A DNA stretch of 64,000 nt from Neobacillus paridis (GTDB lineage Bacteria > Bacillota > Bacilli > Bacillales > Cytobacillaceae). Shown one piece after another: positions 25,306 through 34,900 of this stretch (its first letter is position 1; the number at the start of each line of letters is the position of its first letter). Under the pieces are notes generated by a model. The model was not told the DNA's origin, did not search any database, and saw only the letters and a program-made list of their open reading frames with translations. Position numbers and translations under genes: made by a program. The stretch lies in NCBI RefSeq assembly GCF_016765675.1, contig NZ_JAESWB010000045.1, positions 62,001 to 126,000 on the forward strand, given 5' to 3'.

Positions 25306-27513
25306 TCAAAAGCGAAGACTTTCCTCTTCCAGCCTTTGAATCAAAAATATTATTGAGAAATAATCGGATTTTACGAGCGGCATTGTAATCCCTATTTTCA
25401 TCAACTCATCTCCATAAAAAGCCTGCCCGCCATTATTTATTTGATATTTCACTTGCCGATCTAACCCTCGTAATTTTAAACGATAAAAAGGCGGATTAGG
25501 CGTTGCCAGAACTTTATAATAAAAGACGACCGCTTTCGATTTGTCTGGGGCTACGTACATAAATGCTGTGTCCATTCCTTCAAACGGACTAAGCAGCCTG
25601 AATAGATCTCCAAAGCAGACCGAATCCTGAATGTGCTTGTAAAATTGAATTCCCTTCTTTATTTCCATCCCTTCTTCTTTCGTCAGCTGATCAACCTTCA
25701 TTTCAAAGCCTAAATTTGCCGCCATGGCAACGTACAATCTCATTTGTAACGGCGTGTTCCTTCCTGTTTGCTGGTTCGGTACATCAGACACATGAGCCCC
25801 CATTGTTAACGCCGGATAAACAAGGCTCGTTCCATATTGAATTTTTAATCGTTCTACCGCATCGGTGTCATCGCTGGTCCAGGTTTGCGGCATATAATAC
25901 AACATCCCAGGGTCAAAACGTCCACCGCCGCCTGAACAACTTTCGAATAAGATCTCGGGAAATCGTTTAGTTAACGTATCTAAAATTCGGTACAACCCCA
26001 GCATATAGCGGTGGGCGGTTTCTTTCTGCCTTTCCGGCGGTAGTACGGCCGATCCGACCTCCGTCATATTCCGGTTCATGTCCCATTTAACGTAAGAAAT
26101 AGGGGCTTTTGTGAAGACGTTTGTAAACGTGTCAATCAGCCAATCACAAACATCTTCCCGGCTTAAATCAAGAACAAGCTGATTTCTCGACAGTGTCCGC
26201 TTTCGTCCCGGTACATGGAGACACCAATCTGGATGCAGACGATACAGTTCGCTGTCAGGTGAAACCATTTCCGGCTCGACCCACAGGCCAAATTGCATTC
26301 CCTTTGCTTGAACATATTCCGCAATCCCCTTCAATCCATGTGGCAGTTTTTTCCGATTAACGTCCCAATCCCCGAGTGAAGTTTTATCATTGTCACGGTG
26401 CCCGAACCAGCCATCATCAAGGACAAATAGTTCAATTCCAAGGTTAGCGGCTGCATCCGCCAGTTGCTTTAATTTTTTCTCGGAAAAATTAAATCTTGTT
26501 GCTTCCCAATTATTAAAAAGAATCGGACGTGTTCGATCACGGTAAATGCCGCGGCAAACTCTGGTACGCAGTAATTTATGAAACATTCTTGACATCCCGC
26601 CGAGCCCATCCGGTGAATAAACCATTAATGCCTCTGGAGTTTGAAATGTTTCCCCTGGCATTAACAGCCAAATAAAATCGAACGGATTAATCCCAATTGT
26701 CAGCCTTGCAGTTTCAAAAGGATCTACTTCAATCGAGGCTTGGAAATTCCCGCTGTACACAAGACTTACTCCATAAACATCGCCATGCTCCTCCGTTGCT
26801 TCCTTTGAAAGTAGCGCAATAAACGGATTATGCTGGTGGCTACTTGCTCCCCTAGCTGAAGAAATCATTTGGGTTCCATGGTTTAATGGCTGCCGCTCAA
26901 TATGGCATTCCCTCGCCCATGTTCCATGAAGCTGTAACCAATCCCATTTGGAGGAATGAAAGTCAACGGACATACTCATGCATTTATGTATTTCTACTTT
27001 CTGGGAACCTCGATGCTCAAAGGAAACTGACCTGGTGATCACATCGAGGTCGTGGTAAATGGTATAAATGAGATTCAGCCCAATCGCCAGTATCGGATCT
27101 ACTAGGGTGATAACTAAGGTATCTGCCTCCTGATTGTTTTCGACATAGGCAGACGGTAACCCCTCCAACCTGGGCTTTCCTTGTGTTATTTCATGCGAAT
27201 CATAAACAAATTCCGTAATCGTGGAACCATCTTTTGTCCGAAGCTGATATGCCGGTGAGCGGAAATCTCCGTTTCCAAAAGCCGGATATTCCTGCGCTAA
27301 AGTATCAAGTGAGAATTTTGAATCTGTTGGTTCTGTCATTGGTGAAAAAGGTCTGCCCTTATACGGAAGGATTAATGTTGGCTGAAGTGTTTGAATCCGC
27401 TTGCCCCAATACAAATGAGCAGGATACTTGCCATGGACAATTTGAATTAAATAACTGATTTTTTGATTGTAAAGGTGGAAAACTTTGTCTTCTTCGTTCC
27501 ATTCGATCGGCAT
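25306..27513 (-). CDS. Alpha-galactosidase, glycoside hydrolase family 36 (AgaA/AgaB-like)
   Basis: 735 residues from ATG 27513, which has GGGGG six bases upstream (an ATG at 27519 is less well placed). The catalytic nucleophile lies in KWDMNR (D478) and the acid/base in TSDDTDA (D548); both numbers equal those of Geobacillus AgaB. Other family motifs: VLDDGWFGHRDND, GLWVEPEMVSPDSELY and ESCSGGGGRFD. No signal peptide, so it cleaves alpha-1,6-galactosides such as melibiose or raffinose after uptake. It stands alone; no sugar transporter or regulator is adjacent. Repeats at about 27616-27775 lie upstream. Confidence 0.93.
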   Translation of the reverse strand: MPIEWNEEDKVFHLYNQKISYLIQIVHGKYPAHLYWGKRIQTLQPTLILPYKGRPFSPMTEPTDSKFSLDTLAQEYPAFGNGDFRSPAYQLRTKDGSTITEFVYDSHEITQGKPRLEGLPSAYVENNQEADTLVITLVDPILAIGLNLIYTIYHDLDVITRSVSFEHRGSQKVEIHKCMSMSVDFHSSKWDWLQLHGTWARECHIERQPLNHGTQMISSARGASSHQHNPFIALLSKEATEEHGDVYGVSLVYSGNFQASIEVDPFETARLTIGINPFDFIWLLMPGETFQTPEALMVYSPDGLGGMSRMFHKLLRTRVCRGIYRDRTRPILFNNWEATRFNFSEKKLKQLADAAANLGIELFVLDDGWFGHRDNDKTSLGDWDVNRKKLPHGLKGIAEYVQAKGMQFGLWVEPEMVSPDSELYRLHPDWCLHVPGRKRTLSRNQLVLDLSREDVCDWLIDTFTNVFTKAPISYVKWDMNRNMTEVGSAVLPPERQKETAHRYMLGLYRILDTLTKRFPEILFESCSGGGGRFDPGMLYYMPQTWTSDDTDAVERLKIQYGTSLVYPALTMGAHVSDVPNQQTGRNTPLQMRLYVAMAANLGFEMKVDQLTKEEGMEIKKGIQFYKHIQDSVCFGDLFRLLSPFEGMDTAFMYVAPDKSKAVVFYYKVLATPNPPFYRLKLRGLDRQVKYQINNGGQAFYGDELMKIGITMPLVKSDYFSIIFLIQRLEEESLRF

Positions 27514-27615
27514 GACCATCCCCCTTGGTATTTACCATTTTGTTCTATTTTATTTTTAAAGGGGGATTTTCAGCACTATTTGAATTTGGATGGTATTGGA
27601 GAAATGGTTTTAGCA

Positions 27616-27775
27616 GGCTATACAGCTAGTTCGGGCCAACTAGATAGGCTTTACTTTACCCAAACTGCTGAAATTTCTCCAACTCGGGTAACTAGACAGA
27701 CTCTACTTGACCCAAACTACCGAAATTTCTCCAACTCGGGCAACTAGACAGACTTTACTTTACCGAATAAGCCGA
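27616..27775. repeat. Tandem repeat, about 52-bp unit, near three copies
   Basis: GAAATTTCTCCAACTCGGG starts at 27670 and again at 27722 (period 52), each followed by an AACTAGACAGACT-like and TACTT(T/G)ACC segment. A more diverged first copy carries CGGGCCAACTAGATAG at 27632. It lies upstream of the alpha-galactosidase gene and downstream of the small gene at 27804. Confidence 0.75.
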
Positions 27776-27803
27776 AAAGTTCCTCCCCTATAATACGATA
27801 AGT

Positions 27804-27980
27804 CTAAATAACCGGATAATACTGTTCATATCTTGGATTCGTATAGAATGGCGGGCGCTTGCCGATTTGCGGTATCATAAAAGGATGAGGATTTGAATTA
27901 TATAGCAGTTCTTCTTTTTCCTCCGAAAAATCCACTAACAACAGCTTTGCTTCACGGCTGAATTGATAATAATACTGCAC
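27804..27980 (-). CDS. Small protein of unknown function (58 aa, GTG start)
   Basis: GTG at 27980 is preceded by GGAGG nine bases upstream; the frame closes at TAG 27804-27806. The protein is rich in tyrosine and charged residues: it starts MQYYYQFSREAKLLLVDFSE and has GKRPPFYTNPRYEQYYPVI at its C-terminus. I do not recognise a family. The good ribosome site and protein-like composition argue for a real gene. It is divergent from the dehydrogenase gene at 28124. Confidence 0.6.
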   Translation of the reverse strand: MQYYYQFSREAKLLLVDFSEEKEELLYNSNPHPFMIPQIGKRPPFYTNPRYEQYYPVI

Positions 27981-28123
27981 AGCTTAAAACCTCCTTGTTG
28001 ACTTCTTTCTTTACACTATTCCGCATCCCTCCATCTTGAGCCCGTCACAATGGAACTTGACAGGCACTCTATCAGCCCAGATAACATACAGTAACTCGAA
28101 GATTTATTTCGAGGAGGATTGCT

Positions 28124-29053
28124 ATGACACACGATCATCACCAGACGCCGCCAAACCAAGATTATCCGATGTATCCCCATTATGGAAAAATAACCCGCTA
28201 TGAAGATATTCCACTATCTGTTCCCGAACAGCGCCAGCTTCGTCAGCCCGGTGTTGAAAAATTAATGGTTCCCCGGCCAATCATTGAAAATCCAAATTAT
28301 AAAGGAAGCGGAAAATTAAAAGGGAAAGTTGCGCTTATTACCGGTGGTGACAGCGGCATGGGAGCAGCCGCTGCGATTGCTTTTGCGAAAGAAGAAGCCG
28401 ATGTCGCAATTGCTTATTTAGATGAACATGAGGATGCCAACCGGACAAAGGCAAGGATTGAGGAACTCGGGCAGCGCTGTTTATTATTGCCTGGTGACCT
28501 CAGAGAAAAGCAGCAATGCCTTAACATTGTGGAAAGCACCATTCAAACCTTCGGCCGGCTGGATGTCCTTTGTAACCATGTGGGAATCCAGTTTATGCAA
28601 AATAGTCTGCTTGATATTACCGATGAGCAATTCGATGAAACATTCAAGGTAAACATTTACTCTCATTTTTACACGACCCGTGCCGCCCTGCCGTACTTAA
28701 AACCAGGCAGTTCCATTATTAATACTGCTTCTGTTGTGACCTATTATGGGAATGACCAATTGATCGATTATACTGCCACAAAAGGAGCAATTGTTGGATT
28801 CACCCGGGCCTTGGCACGCAATCTGATTGATAAAGGCATCAGAGTCAACGCCATTGCCCCTGGACGGATTTGGACACCACTGATTCCAGCAAGCTTTTCA
28901 GCCGACCAGGTGGCCCTTGCAGACAACCCGATGAAACGACAAGGTCAGCCCTTTGAGGTCGCTCCAACCTTTGTCTACCTTGCCTCTGATGACTCTCGCT
29001 TCGTCACCGGACAAACACTCCATGTAAACGGCGGGCAAATCATGTCTTCCTAA
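28124..29053 (+). CDS. Short-chain dehydrogenase/reductase (YhdF/YdaD stress-protein type)
   Basis: 309 residues. A roughly 50-residue N-terminal extension ([19 protein letters not shown]) precedes the Rossmann fold, as in the Bacillus general-stress dehydrogenases. Nucleotide motif [10 protein letters not shown] (about 74-83), catalytic Ser in [10 protein letters not shown], and YTATKG (Tyr, Lys) are present; the usual NNAG is [17 protein letters not shown] follows. NADP-linked reduction of carbonyls is the expected activity; the substrate is unknown. Ribosome site GAGGAGG precedes ATG 28124. I found no clear sigma-B promoter. Confidence 0.87.
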   Translation: MTHDHHQTPPNQDYPMYPHYGKITRYEDIPLSVPEQRQLRQPGVEKLMVPRPIIENPNYKGSGKLKGKVALITGGDSGMGAAAAIAFAKEEADVAIAYLDEHEDANRTKARIEELGQRCLLLPGDLREKQQCLNIVESTIQTFGRLDVLCNHVGIQFMQNSLLDITDEQFDETFKVNIYSHFYTTRAALPYLKPGSSIINTASVVTYYGNDQLIDYTATKGAIVGFTRALARNLIDKGIRVNAIAPGRIWTPLIPASFSADQVALADNPMKRQGQPFEVAPTFVYLASDDSRFVTGQTLHVNGGQIMSS

Positions 29054-29055
29054 AC

Positions 29056-29079
29056 AAGTGGTACCTGCCACCACTTTTT
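29056..29079 (+). terminator. Terminator of the dehydrogenase gene
   Basis: AAGTGG (29056-29061) pairs with CCACTT (29071-29076), then T-run. It begins three bases after the stop codon. Confidence 0.6.
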
Positions 29080-29191
29080 AAACACTGTTAATGGTTTATT
29101 CATAATTTGGTCATTTATTGGGAGTAAGATCATACATGAAACGGACATGATCTTTTCATTGCCTTTCATCCCCCTTTATATATAATTTTTT

Positions 29192-29218
29192 ATCCGGCAT
29201 ATAGCCGGATATTTTTTT
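29192..29218 (+). terminator. Second hairpin terminator
   Basis: ATCCGGC-ATATA-GCCGGAT followed by ATTTTTTT. It is about 140 bp past the dehydrogenase gene; there is no gene between. Confidence 0.75.
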
Positions 29219-29281
29219 GAATCATAACAAAAATGCCAGGCACCTACCAGTCGGGATAGTGCCTGACACTCGTCAAAAAAG

Positions 29282-30403
29282 TTAAACGAACAACGCCCAG
29301 ATCATCAGCATTCCACAAGGTATCAGCCATAATACCAAAAATGCCAGTCGTTTTCCTTTTACTAGGCTTGTTTCGTTTATGGGCCCGATATTTCTTGTAA
29401 ATGGATGGGTAATAAAGGACTTCCAAATACCATCTTGTATTTTGAAGCCTGCAAAAAGAATGAATGCCAACACAAAAAACTGTACTTTTTCCGGCAATAC
29501 CGCTAAAGCATAGAAAGAAAACAGGACAAAATATAGATAAAACTTTAAATGTCTTCCCTTGCGAAAATGCCATTTCCAATACATTTCAGCCAGTACATGT
29601 TCGGGTGTTCTTTTGGAAAAAATTCCCTGTGATTGTTTATTAAATAACGGATATTTTCTTGTTTTCTTGATTCCTTCGTATTCACCGGACTGAACCATTA
29701 AAAAGACTGCCCATTTCCACTTTTCACTTCTTTCCCGCTCAGCCTCCGCATGAAAGTACCGTAATGGCTGTCTTTCTTTTTTGAGAAAAAATACAACAGC
29801 TCCAAAAATAGGCAGCATCATGCTGAGAAAAACAAGCTGATGATGGAATAGACCATACATTCCAATCCCATACAGCATAAATTCAAAAACGGAAAAAACC
29901 CTCCTTCTCCAGATGATCCCCCGTAAGGAAAACCATCTGGCCGCCAGTTTTCGGAAGAGACTCCAAACGACAACATAGAATAGGATGAGCAGCACAGTAA
30001 AAATTGAAAGTTGATAACCTGTTTTAAATACCGGATAAAAGTAAAAAATGAGGATACTTGCTGCCAACATGGCTTTCAATACAGAAAAGTATTTCCCCAA
30101 CTGTAATAAAGATTGATAATAGTCACCTTTTTGAATAACAAATAATTCGTCTGCCTGTTCTACATATGTTCTGATTGAAAAAAATTGAGCAATATAGAAG
30201 AAAACAAGTCCAAACAAATGAACCGGTATAAATGATGTCCAAGCGGGCGGCGACTGCCACAGCTGATAATCGATGACAGCCAAGGCAATGATAACGGGAA
30301 TGACAAGATAAAGGAAAACTGTCCAGTCAATAACCATCCCAATAACTTTCCGCTGGAATTTTCCTGCCTTTCTCCACCTTTTTATGTATTCAATCCAACC
30401 CAT
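29282..30403 (-). CDS. ABC transporter membrane subunit, EcsB-like
   Basis: Start ATG 30403 (373 residues, MGWIEYIKRWRKAGKFQ); longer readings overlap the ATPase gene. The start overlaps the end of the upstream ATPase gene by 14 bases, so the two are translationally coupled. Eight or so hydrophobic segments; the overall layout matches EcsB/YthQ. In B. subtilis EcsAB affects secretion and intramembrane proteolysis by RasP; here the genes lie away from the usual hit locus, so this may be a paralogous pair. A TGCCTGACAC-type repeat lies just past the stop (29252-29270). Confidence 0.75.
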   Translation of the reverse strand: MGWIEYIKRWRKAGKFQRKVIGMVIDWTVFLYLVIPVIIALAVIDYQLWQSPPAWTSFIPVHLFGLVFFYIAQFFSIRTYVEQADELFVIQKGDYYQSLLQLGKYFSVLKAMLAASILIFYFYPVFKTGYQLSIFTVLLILFYVVVWSLFRKLAARWFSLRGIIWRRRVFSVFEFMLYGIGMYGLFHHQLVFLSMMLPIFGAVVFFLKKERQPLRYFHAEAERERSEKWKWAVFLMVQSGEYEGIKKTRKYPLFNKQSQGIFSKRTPEHVLAEMYWKWHFRKGRHLKFYLYFVLFSFYALAVLPEKVQFFVLAFILFAGFKIQDGIWKSFITHPFTRNIGPINETSLVKGKRLAFLVLWLIPCGMLMIWALFV

Positions 30404-31121
30404 AATTCGGATCCTCATCGATAAGATAATCAAAACAGTCCAGCAAACTGCCATCCGGCAGCTGACATTTTTTTTGCAGGTCAAGTAGTGAACCTGAGGT
30501 ATACATCGTTCCCTTTGAAAGTAGGATAAATTTATCGCAAAGTTTCTCAGCCGTATCCAGTACATGAGTACACATCAGAATTCCCGTTCCCTTTTCCCGT
30601 TCCTGTTCGATGATTCTTAGCAATAATTTCGTTGCCCGGGGATCAAGTCCAATGAAGGGCTCATCAACGATTAATAATTCCGGCGAAGGGAGCAGCGCAA
30701 GAATAATCATTATTTTTTGCTGCGTTCCTTTCGACAAGCTATGTGGCAGCTGGTGAATATAATGCTCGACGCGAAAAGTCTTCACTAGCTCCTTTGCCTG
30801 CCCTTCCCAGTTGGGAATTTCCCGCATCACTCCACAATATTCGATATGCTCCCAAACCGTTAATTCTTCATAAAAAACCGGTCTTTCCGGGACATAACCA
30901 TAAACCGAGCCTTTCGTATGTACCGAAACAGAGCCTTCCATCCACGGGAGTTGTCCCAAAATAGCCTTAATGGTGGTACTTTTCCCCGCACCGTTCTCAC
31001 CGATCAACCCAACAAGTTCACCAGCTTTTACGGAAAAAGAGATATTCTCAATAACCGGATCCTCGATGCTATATCCTGCCTTTTGCAAGTCAATCGTTAA
31101 TCTGTCCATGAAAAAATTCAT
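30390..31121 (-). CDS. ABC transporter ATP-binding subunit, EcsA-like
   Basis: 243 residues with Walker A GENGAGKST (about 41-49), signature LSKGTQQK (a degenerate form typical of EcsA), Walker B LLIVDEPFIGLDPR and switch histidine MCTHVLD. The start is ATG 31121, directly behind GGGGGG, or ATG 31109, which gives a 12-base spacing; I cannot decide. Coupled to the EcsB-like gene. Family knowledge: an exporter-type ABC system influencing secretion; substrate unknown. Confidence 0.82.
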   Translation of the reverse strand: MNFFMDRLTIDLQKAGYSIEDPVIENISFSVKAGELVGLIGENGAGKSTTIKAILGQLPWMEGSVSVHTKGSVYGYVPERPVFYEELTVWEHIEYCGVMREIPNWEGQAKELVKTFRVEHYIHQLPHSLSKGTQQKIMIILALLPSPELLIVDEPFIGLDPRATKLLLRIIEQEREKGTGILMCTHVLDTAEKLCDKFILLSKGTMYTSGSLLDLQKKCQLPDGSLLDCFDYLIDEDPNYGLD

Positions 31122-31279
31122 CCCCCCTACGTCCAGTTCTGCTAATATATATTACTACGAAAATATGGGGATTTGGTTTCATCCATCAGCTTTTGTTGAA
31201 ATCAGAATTAAATTGGAGGCCCGACAAAAAATAAGAACCCCCATAGGCGGTTCATTGTCCTAGTACGATGTTTTTTAAG

Positions 31280-31297
31280 AATTTAGAAAACTTTAAA
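31280..31297 (+). promoter_or_regulatory. Weak CodY-box-like sequence upstream of ilvE
   Basis: AATTTAGAAAACTTT matches the CodY consensus AATTTTCWGAAAATT at about 10 of 15 positions. It is of interest only because branched-chain aminotransferase genes are CodY targets in B. subtilis. Low confidence. Confidence 0.25.
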
Positions 31298-31377
31298 ACC
31301 CAAACTATTGTATTTTTTCTGTATTAGGCGTACTCTCAATTATATAAACTAAATGATTGGGGATTTGGGGTGTAACG

Positions 31378-32466
31378 ATGAAACAAGATATTGCATTTAT
31401 TCAAAGAGAAGAATTAAAGGCTAAACCTGAGCCTGTTTCACTTGGCTTCGGGAACTATTATACGGACTATATGTTTGTCATGGATTATCATATTGACAGC
31501 GGATGGCATGATCCACGAATCGTTCCATATGAGCCAATAACACTTGATCCGGCGGCGATGGTTTTTCATTATGGACAGGCCATTTTTGAAGGGTTAAAGG
31601 CTTATAAAACCGCTGATGGAACCATTCAGCTTTTTCGCCCGGAAAAAAATATGAACCGGTTGAATGAATCATGCGCCCGGCTATGTATTCCACAAATTGA
31701 TGAACAGCTTCTATTAAATGCAATCAAACAGTTGGTCTCAATTGAAAAAGATTGGATCCCTGAGGGCGAAGGAATGTCGCTTTATATCCGGCCGTTTATT
31801 CTCGCCACAGAACCTCACCTTGGCGTCCGTCCTTCCCATCAATATAAATTGCTGGTGATCCTGTCTCCATCAGGTGCCTATTATGGAAGCCAGTTAAGTC
31901 CGGTTAAAATCCATGTTGAAGAGCATTATGTTCGTGCCGTTATTGGCGGAGTCGGTCATGTCAAGACCTCAGGCAATTATGCCGCCAGCTTGAAGGCCCA
32001 AGAAGAGGCAGAGGAAAAGGGGTATGCGCAAATTCTCTGGCTCGATGCAAAGGAAAATAAGTATGTTGAAGAAGTGGGCAGCATGAATATTTTCTTCAAA
32101 ATCAACGGTGAAGTCGTGACCCCTAAATTAAACGGCAGCATCTTACCTGGTGTTACCCGTGATTCGGTTATTCAATTATTAAAACATTGGGAAGTTCCCG
32201 TACGTGAAGCGAGGATTTCGATTGAAGACATTTTCGCCGCCCATGAACGCGGAGAATTGGAAGAAGTCTTCGGCTCCGGAACTGCTGCAGTTATATCACC
32301 GGTTGGCGAGCTAAATTGGAATGGAAAATCCATCGTTATTAACGAGCAACAAATTGGACAACTATCCCAGCGCATTTACGATGCCATTACGGGCATTCAG
32401 CTTGGCAAAGTTGAAGACCCATTTGACTGGACTGTTAAAGTAGACCGAGTGGAATCAGTTCTTTAA
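31378..32466 (+). CDS. ilvE: Branched-chain amino acid aminotransferase
   Basis: Start ATG 31378, with GGGGTG upstream; an ATG at 31357 is in frame but poorly placed. 362 residues, the YbgE/YwaA length of class IV PLP aminotransferases. PLP lysine lies in [16 protein letters not shown], and [21 protein letters not shown] and [13 protein letters not shown] are family signatures. It moves the amino group between glutamate and the keto acids of leucine, isoleucine and valine. It stands alone, with its own terminator. Confidence 0.93.
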   Translation: MKQDIAFIQREELKAKPEPVSLGFGNYYTDYMFVMDYHIDSGWHDPRIVPYEPITLDPAAMVFHYGQAIFEGLKAYKTADGTIQLFRPEKNMNRLNESCARLCIPQIDEQLLLNAIKQLVSIEKDWIPEGEGMSLYIRPFILATEPHLGVRPSHQYKLLVILSPSGAYYGSQLSPVKIHVEEHYVRAVIGGVGHVKTSGNYAASLKAQEEAEEKGYAQILWLDAKENKYVEEVGSMNIFFKINGEVVTPKLNGSILPGVTRDSVIQLLKHWEVPVREARISIEDIFAAHERGELEEVFGSGTAAVISPVGELNWNGKSIVINEQQIGQLSQRIYDAITGIQLGKVEDPFDWTVKVDRVESVL

Positions 32467-32470
32467 TGAT

Positions 32471-32510
32471 GAAAACAGCAGCGGGGAGGTCTCCGTTGCT
32501 GTTTTCTTCT
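32471..32510. terminator. Terminator between ilvE and glpC
   Basis: GAAAACAGC (32471-32479) pairs with GCTGTTTTC (32498-32506), with an inner CGG/CCG pairing. It serves convergent genes. Confidence 0.75.
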
Positions 32511-32544
32511 AAATGAGTTTCTTCCTGCCGCAAGAACAATAAAA

Positions 32545-33753
32545 TCAGCGGTAACTGTCATAGGCCTCCGCTAAGATCTGCATTGGATGTTTGACCACTT
32601 TATCTGTCAACTGATCCAGCTGGTTTTTACACATTCCGCACTCTGTAACCGTATAATCAGCATTTACTTCTTTTACCGCTTCGGCCATCGGCTTGCCAAT
32701 TCTCATTGACACATCATATTTTTCCTTTTTAAAGCCAAATGTACCGCATTGCCCGCAACAGCCGGCGCCTACATCTTGAATCTCGTAACCAGGTATTAAT
32801 TCTAAAATGTCCATAGCCGGATTACCGATTCCCTGGGCTTTCATATGACATGGAGCATAATACCCGGCTTTTTCCTTCATTGGTGATAAATCCATATTTA
32901 ACTCGCCGCTGTCTTTTAACAACCGCAGGTATTCATCGGCATCATAAACATGACTGGCCAATTCTTTAGCCCCTGCCGATTTTAAAAACGAGACATATTC
33001 TTTTTTAAGAGCCATTGTACAGCTGGTACAGGTTAAGACGACATCGTAGCCCTGGCGGGTATATTCTAAAAGACTATTAATATTATAATTGGCATTTTTC
33101 AATCCTTGTGTCATTTGCCCGTTAGCGAACATCGGCACCCCGCAGCATTTTTGATCGGGAACGGCTACTTCAATACCATTGTATTTCATGACTTTGATAA
33201 AGCTTTCCGCGACCTCTGGCGCATTGTAAGTGGCATAACAGCCAACAAAATAAGCTACTTTCCGCTTCGTACCGGCTGTCTTCTTATGATAAATCCGCTT
33301 AAAGTTCTTAAAGCGATATTTTGGAAACTGCCGTTCGGCGGGTATGTCCATGACCATTTCCATCACTTTTCTAACCGGCTTCATTCCCATTGCCAAATTG
33401 GTAATCGGTCCAAATGAAGAGGCGAGCTTTCCTACTGTTTCCGCATTACTTAAGACAAAATCACGGAATTTGGTTCCTGATTGGTCAGAATGAATCGCCT
33501 TGGCATAGGCAGTCAATGTGGAAACATGGACATTTTCCGGACAGGACATGTCACAATTTCCGCATAAGGTACATAATTCAATACGTTTATCATCAATCGT
33601 TTGCTGCTGGTTCACCAGCCGTTTTAATTCCGGTCCCAGATGCTTAGGCCCGCCAAAATCCAGGGTTGTATTAGAAACAGGGCAGTTCACCACACATGCA
33701 TTACATTTTAGACATTTTTCATAGGTTTGTTCAAATAAGTCAAAATCAAGCAC
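32545..33753 (-). CDS. glpC: Anaerobic glycerol-3-phosphate dehydrogenase, Fe-S subunit C
   Basis: 402 residues, start GTG 33753 with GGAGG upstream. Two ferredoxin-type clusters near the N-terminus: CLKCNACVVNCP and CTLCGNCDMSCP. Two CCG domains follow, with CCGVPMF and CCGQCGTFGF and their partner cysteines (CTSCT, CGMC). This subunit anchors GlpAB to the membrane and passes electrons to quinone. The start overlaps the glpB stop by 8 bases. GlpABC replaces or supplements aerobic GlpD, which fits oxygen-limited growth. Confidence 0.9.
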   Translation of the reverse strand: MLDFDLFEQTYEKCLKCNACVVNCPVSNTTLDFGGPKHLGPELKRLVNQQQTIDDKRIELCTLCGNCDMSCPENVHVSTLTAYAKAIHSDQSGTKFRDFVLSNAETVGKLASSFGPITNLAMGMKPVRKVMEMVMDIPAERQFPKYRFKNFKRIYHKKTAGTKRKVAYFVGCYATYNAPEVAESFIKVMKYNGIEVAVPDQKCCGVPMFANGQMTQGLKNANYNINSLLEYTRQGYDVVLTCTSCTMALKKEYVSFLKSAGAKELASHVYDADEYLRLLKDSGELNMDLSPMKEKAGYYAPCHMKAQGIGNPAMDILELIPGYEIQDVGAGCCGQCGTFGFKKEKYDVSMRIGKPMAEAVKEVNADYTVTECGMCKNQLDQLTDKVVKHPMQILAEAYDSYR

Positions 33754-34900
33754 TGCGGGTTCCTCCTTCTACTGATGCAAGTTGACAAACCTGATTAATC
33801 GTTTGATAGGCAGACACGATGGAGAATATGCCTCCGGTAATGCCATATTGTGTATTTTGCAATCCATTTGCTGCTCCAACTGGATGGAGGTTAACCGGAC
33901 AATTCAGCAATGCGCCCTCCTCATCCGTTTTTAGTCCAAGGGCCGTTTCCTTAAGCCCACTAGGTGTTGCCTCCAAACCGCCGCCTAAGATTCCACCGGT
34001 TGCCAGCACAAATTGTTTTCCCTGTAATTCTGTTACCTGATTTACCGTTTTAATCATCAATGATTGGATCATTTGGCCATCCGCTTTAAACCCTGTCACT
34101 GTTGTATCGCTGTAAAAGCGAATTCCTAAGCGCACCGCCTGTTTCTTTAACCGTTCATTCAAACGGATCGCTGTTGCATTTGGCGGCATCCCCGGTGCTT
34201 CCGTCACTGCTGTGCCTAGCTCTCTGGTAAACTGCTCTACTGTTTTCCTCCAGTTTTCTATCCCTAATGATGCTGGGAAAATAAATAAGGAAGGACGCCT
34301 TATGTTCTTTTCCGTGAGTTGCTGCTTTATTTGTGTTAAACATTCGTTACGAACTTCCTCTTGATCTAACAGCCGGGCAGCGTCTAACTGTGTCATTGTC
34401 CGCTGTGAATGTTTTCCTAATGAAATCTTCATCGTATCAATGATAAGATCCGGCCGATGCTTGTGAAGATTTCCAGCGACGTAAGCCGGCTGAAAATCGC
34501 TGATCCCTTGGAAGCCGACTACAACAACGTGGCCTCGCTCCGGAACCGGTTTAATCGTCTGTGGATAGAGGGTTGTTGTTTTTACGTGCCCGGCACCGGT
34601 TACAATTTGGACAGGTTTTTCGGGATCACCGGAATATGGGTATCCAAGTCTCTCAGTTAACTCTTTAAATTGTTCCACGGCATCGATGGCGCCTTGTTTT
34701 TGTCCAACTGTCAGCTGGTGAAATTCCATCCACTCTTTTAATCCTCCGTGTGAGCCAGGAATTAAGTCCATGACACCGGTTGACTGGATGATTTTACCGG
34801 AACCAATGGATACTAAAGCGGTTCGAAAGCCTTGTTCTTTAGCCGATATCGCCGATAATAATCCAGATAAGCCTTGACCTATAACAACCACATCAAACAT
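33746..34900 (-). CDS. glpB: Anaerobic glycerol-3-phosphate dehydrogenase, flavin subunit B
   Basis: 384 residues. FAD/FMN-binding N-terminus DVVVIGQGLSGLLSAISA, with LATGGILGGGLEATPSG and GAANGLQNTQYGITGGI at the C-terminus, as in GlpB. It links GlpA to GlpC in electron transfer. It overlaps glpA (8 bases) and glpC (8 bases), so the three subunits are coupled. Ribosome site AGGGAGG precedes ATG 34900. Confidence 0.9.
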   Translation of the reverse strand: MFDVVVIGQGLSGLLSAISAKEQGFRTALVSIGSGKIIQSTGVMDLIPGSHGGLKEWMEFHQLTVGQKQGAIDAVEQFKELTERLGYPYSGDPEKPVQIVTGAGHVKTTTLYPQTIKPVPERGHVVVVGFQGISDFQPAYVAGNLHKHRPDLIIDTMKISLGKHSQRTMTQLDAARLLDQEEVRNECLTQIKQQLTEKNIRRPSLFIFPASLGIENWRKTVEQFTRELGTAVTEAPGMPPNATAIRLNERLKKQAVRLGIRFYSDTTVTGFKADGQMIQSLMIKTVNQVTELQGKQFVLATGGILGGGLEATPSGLKETALGLKTDEEGALLNCPVNLHPVGAANGLQNTQYGITGGIFSIVSAYQTINQVCQLASVEGGTRSA

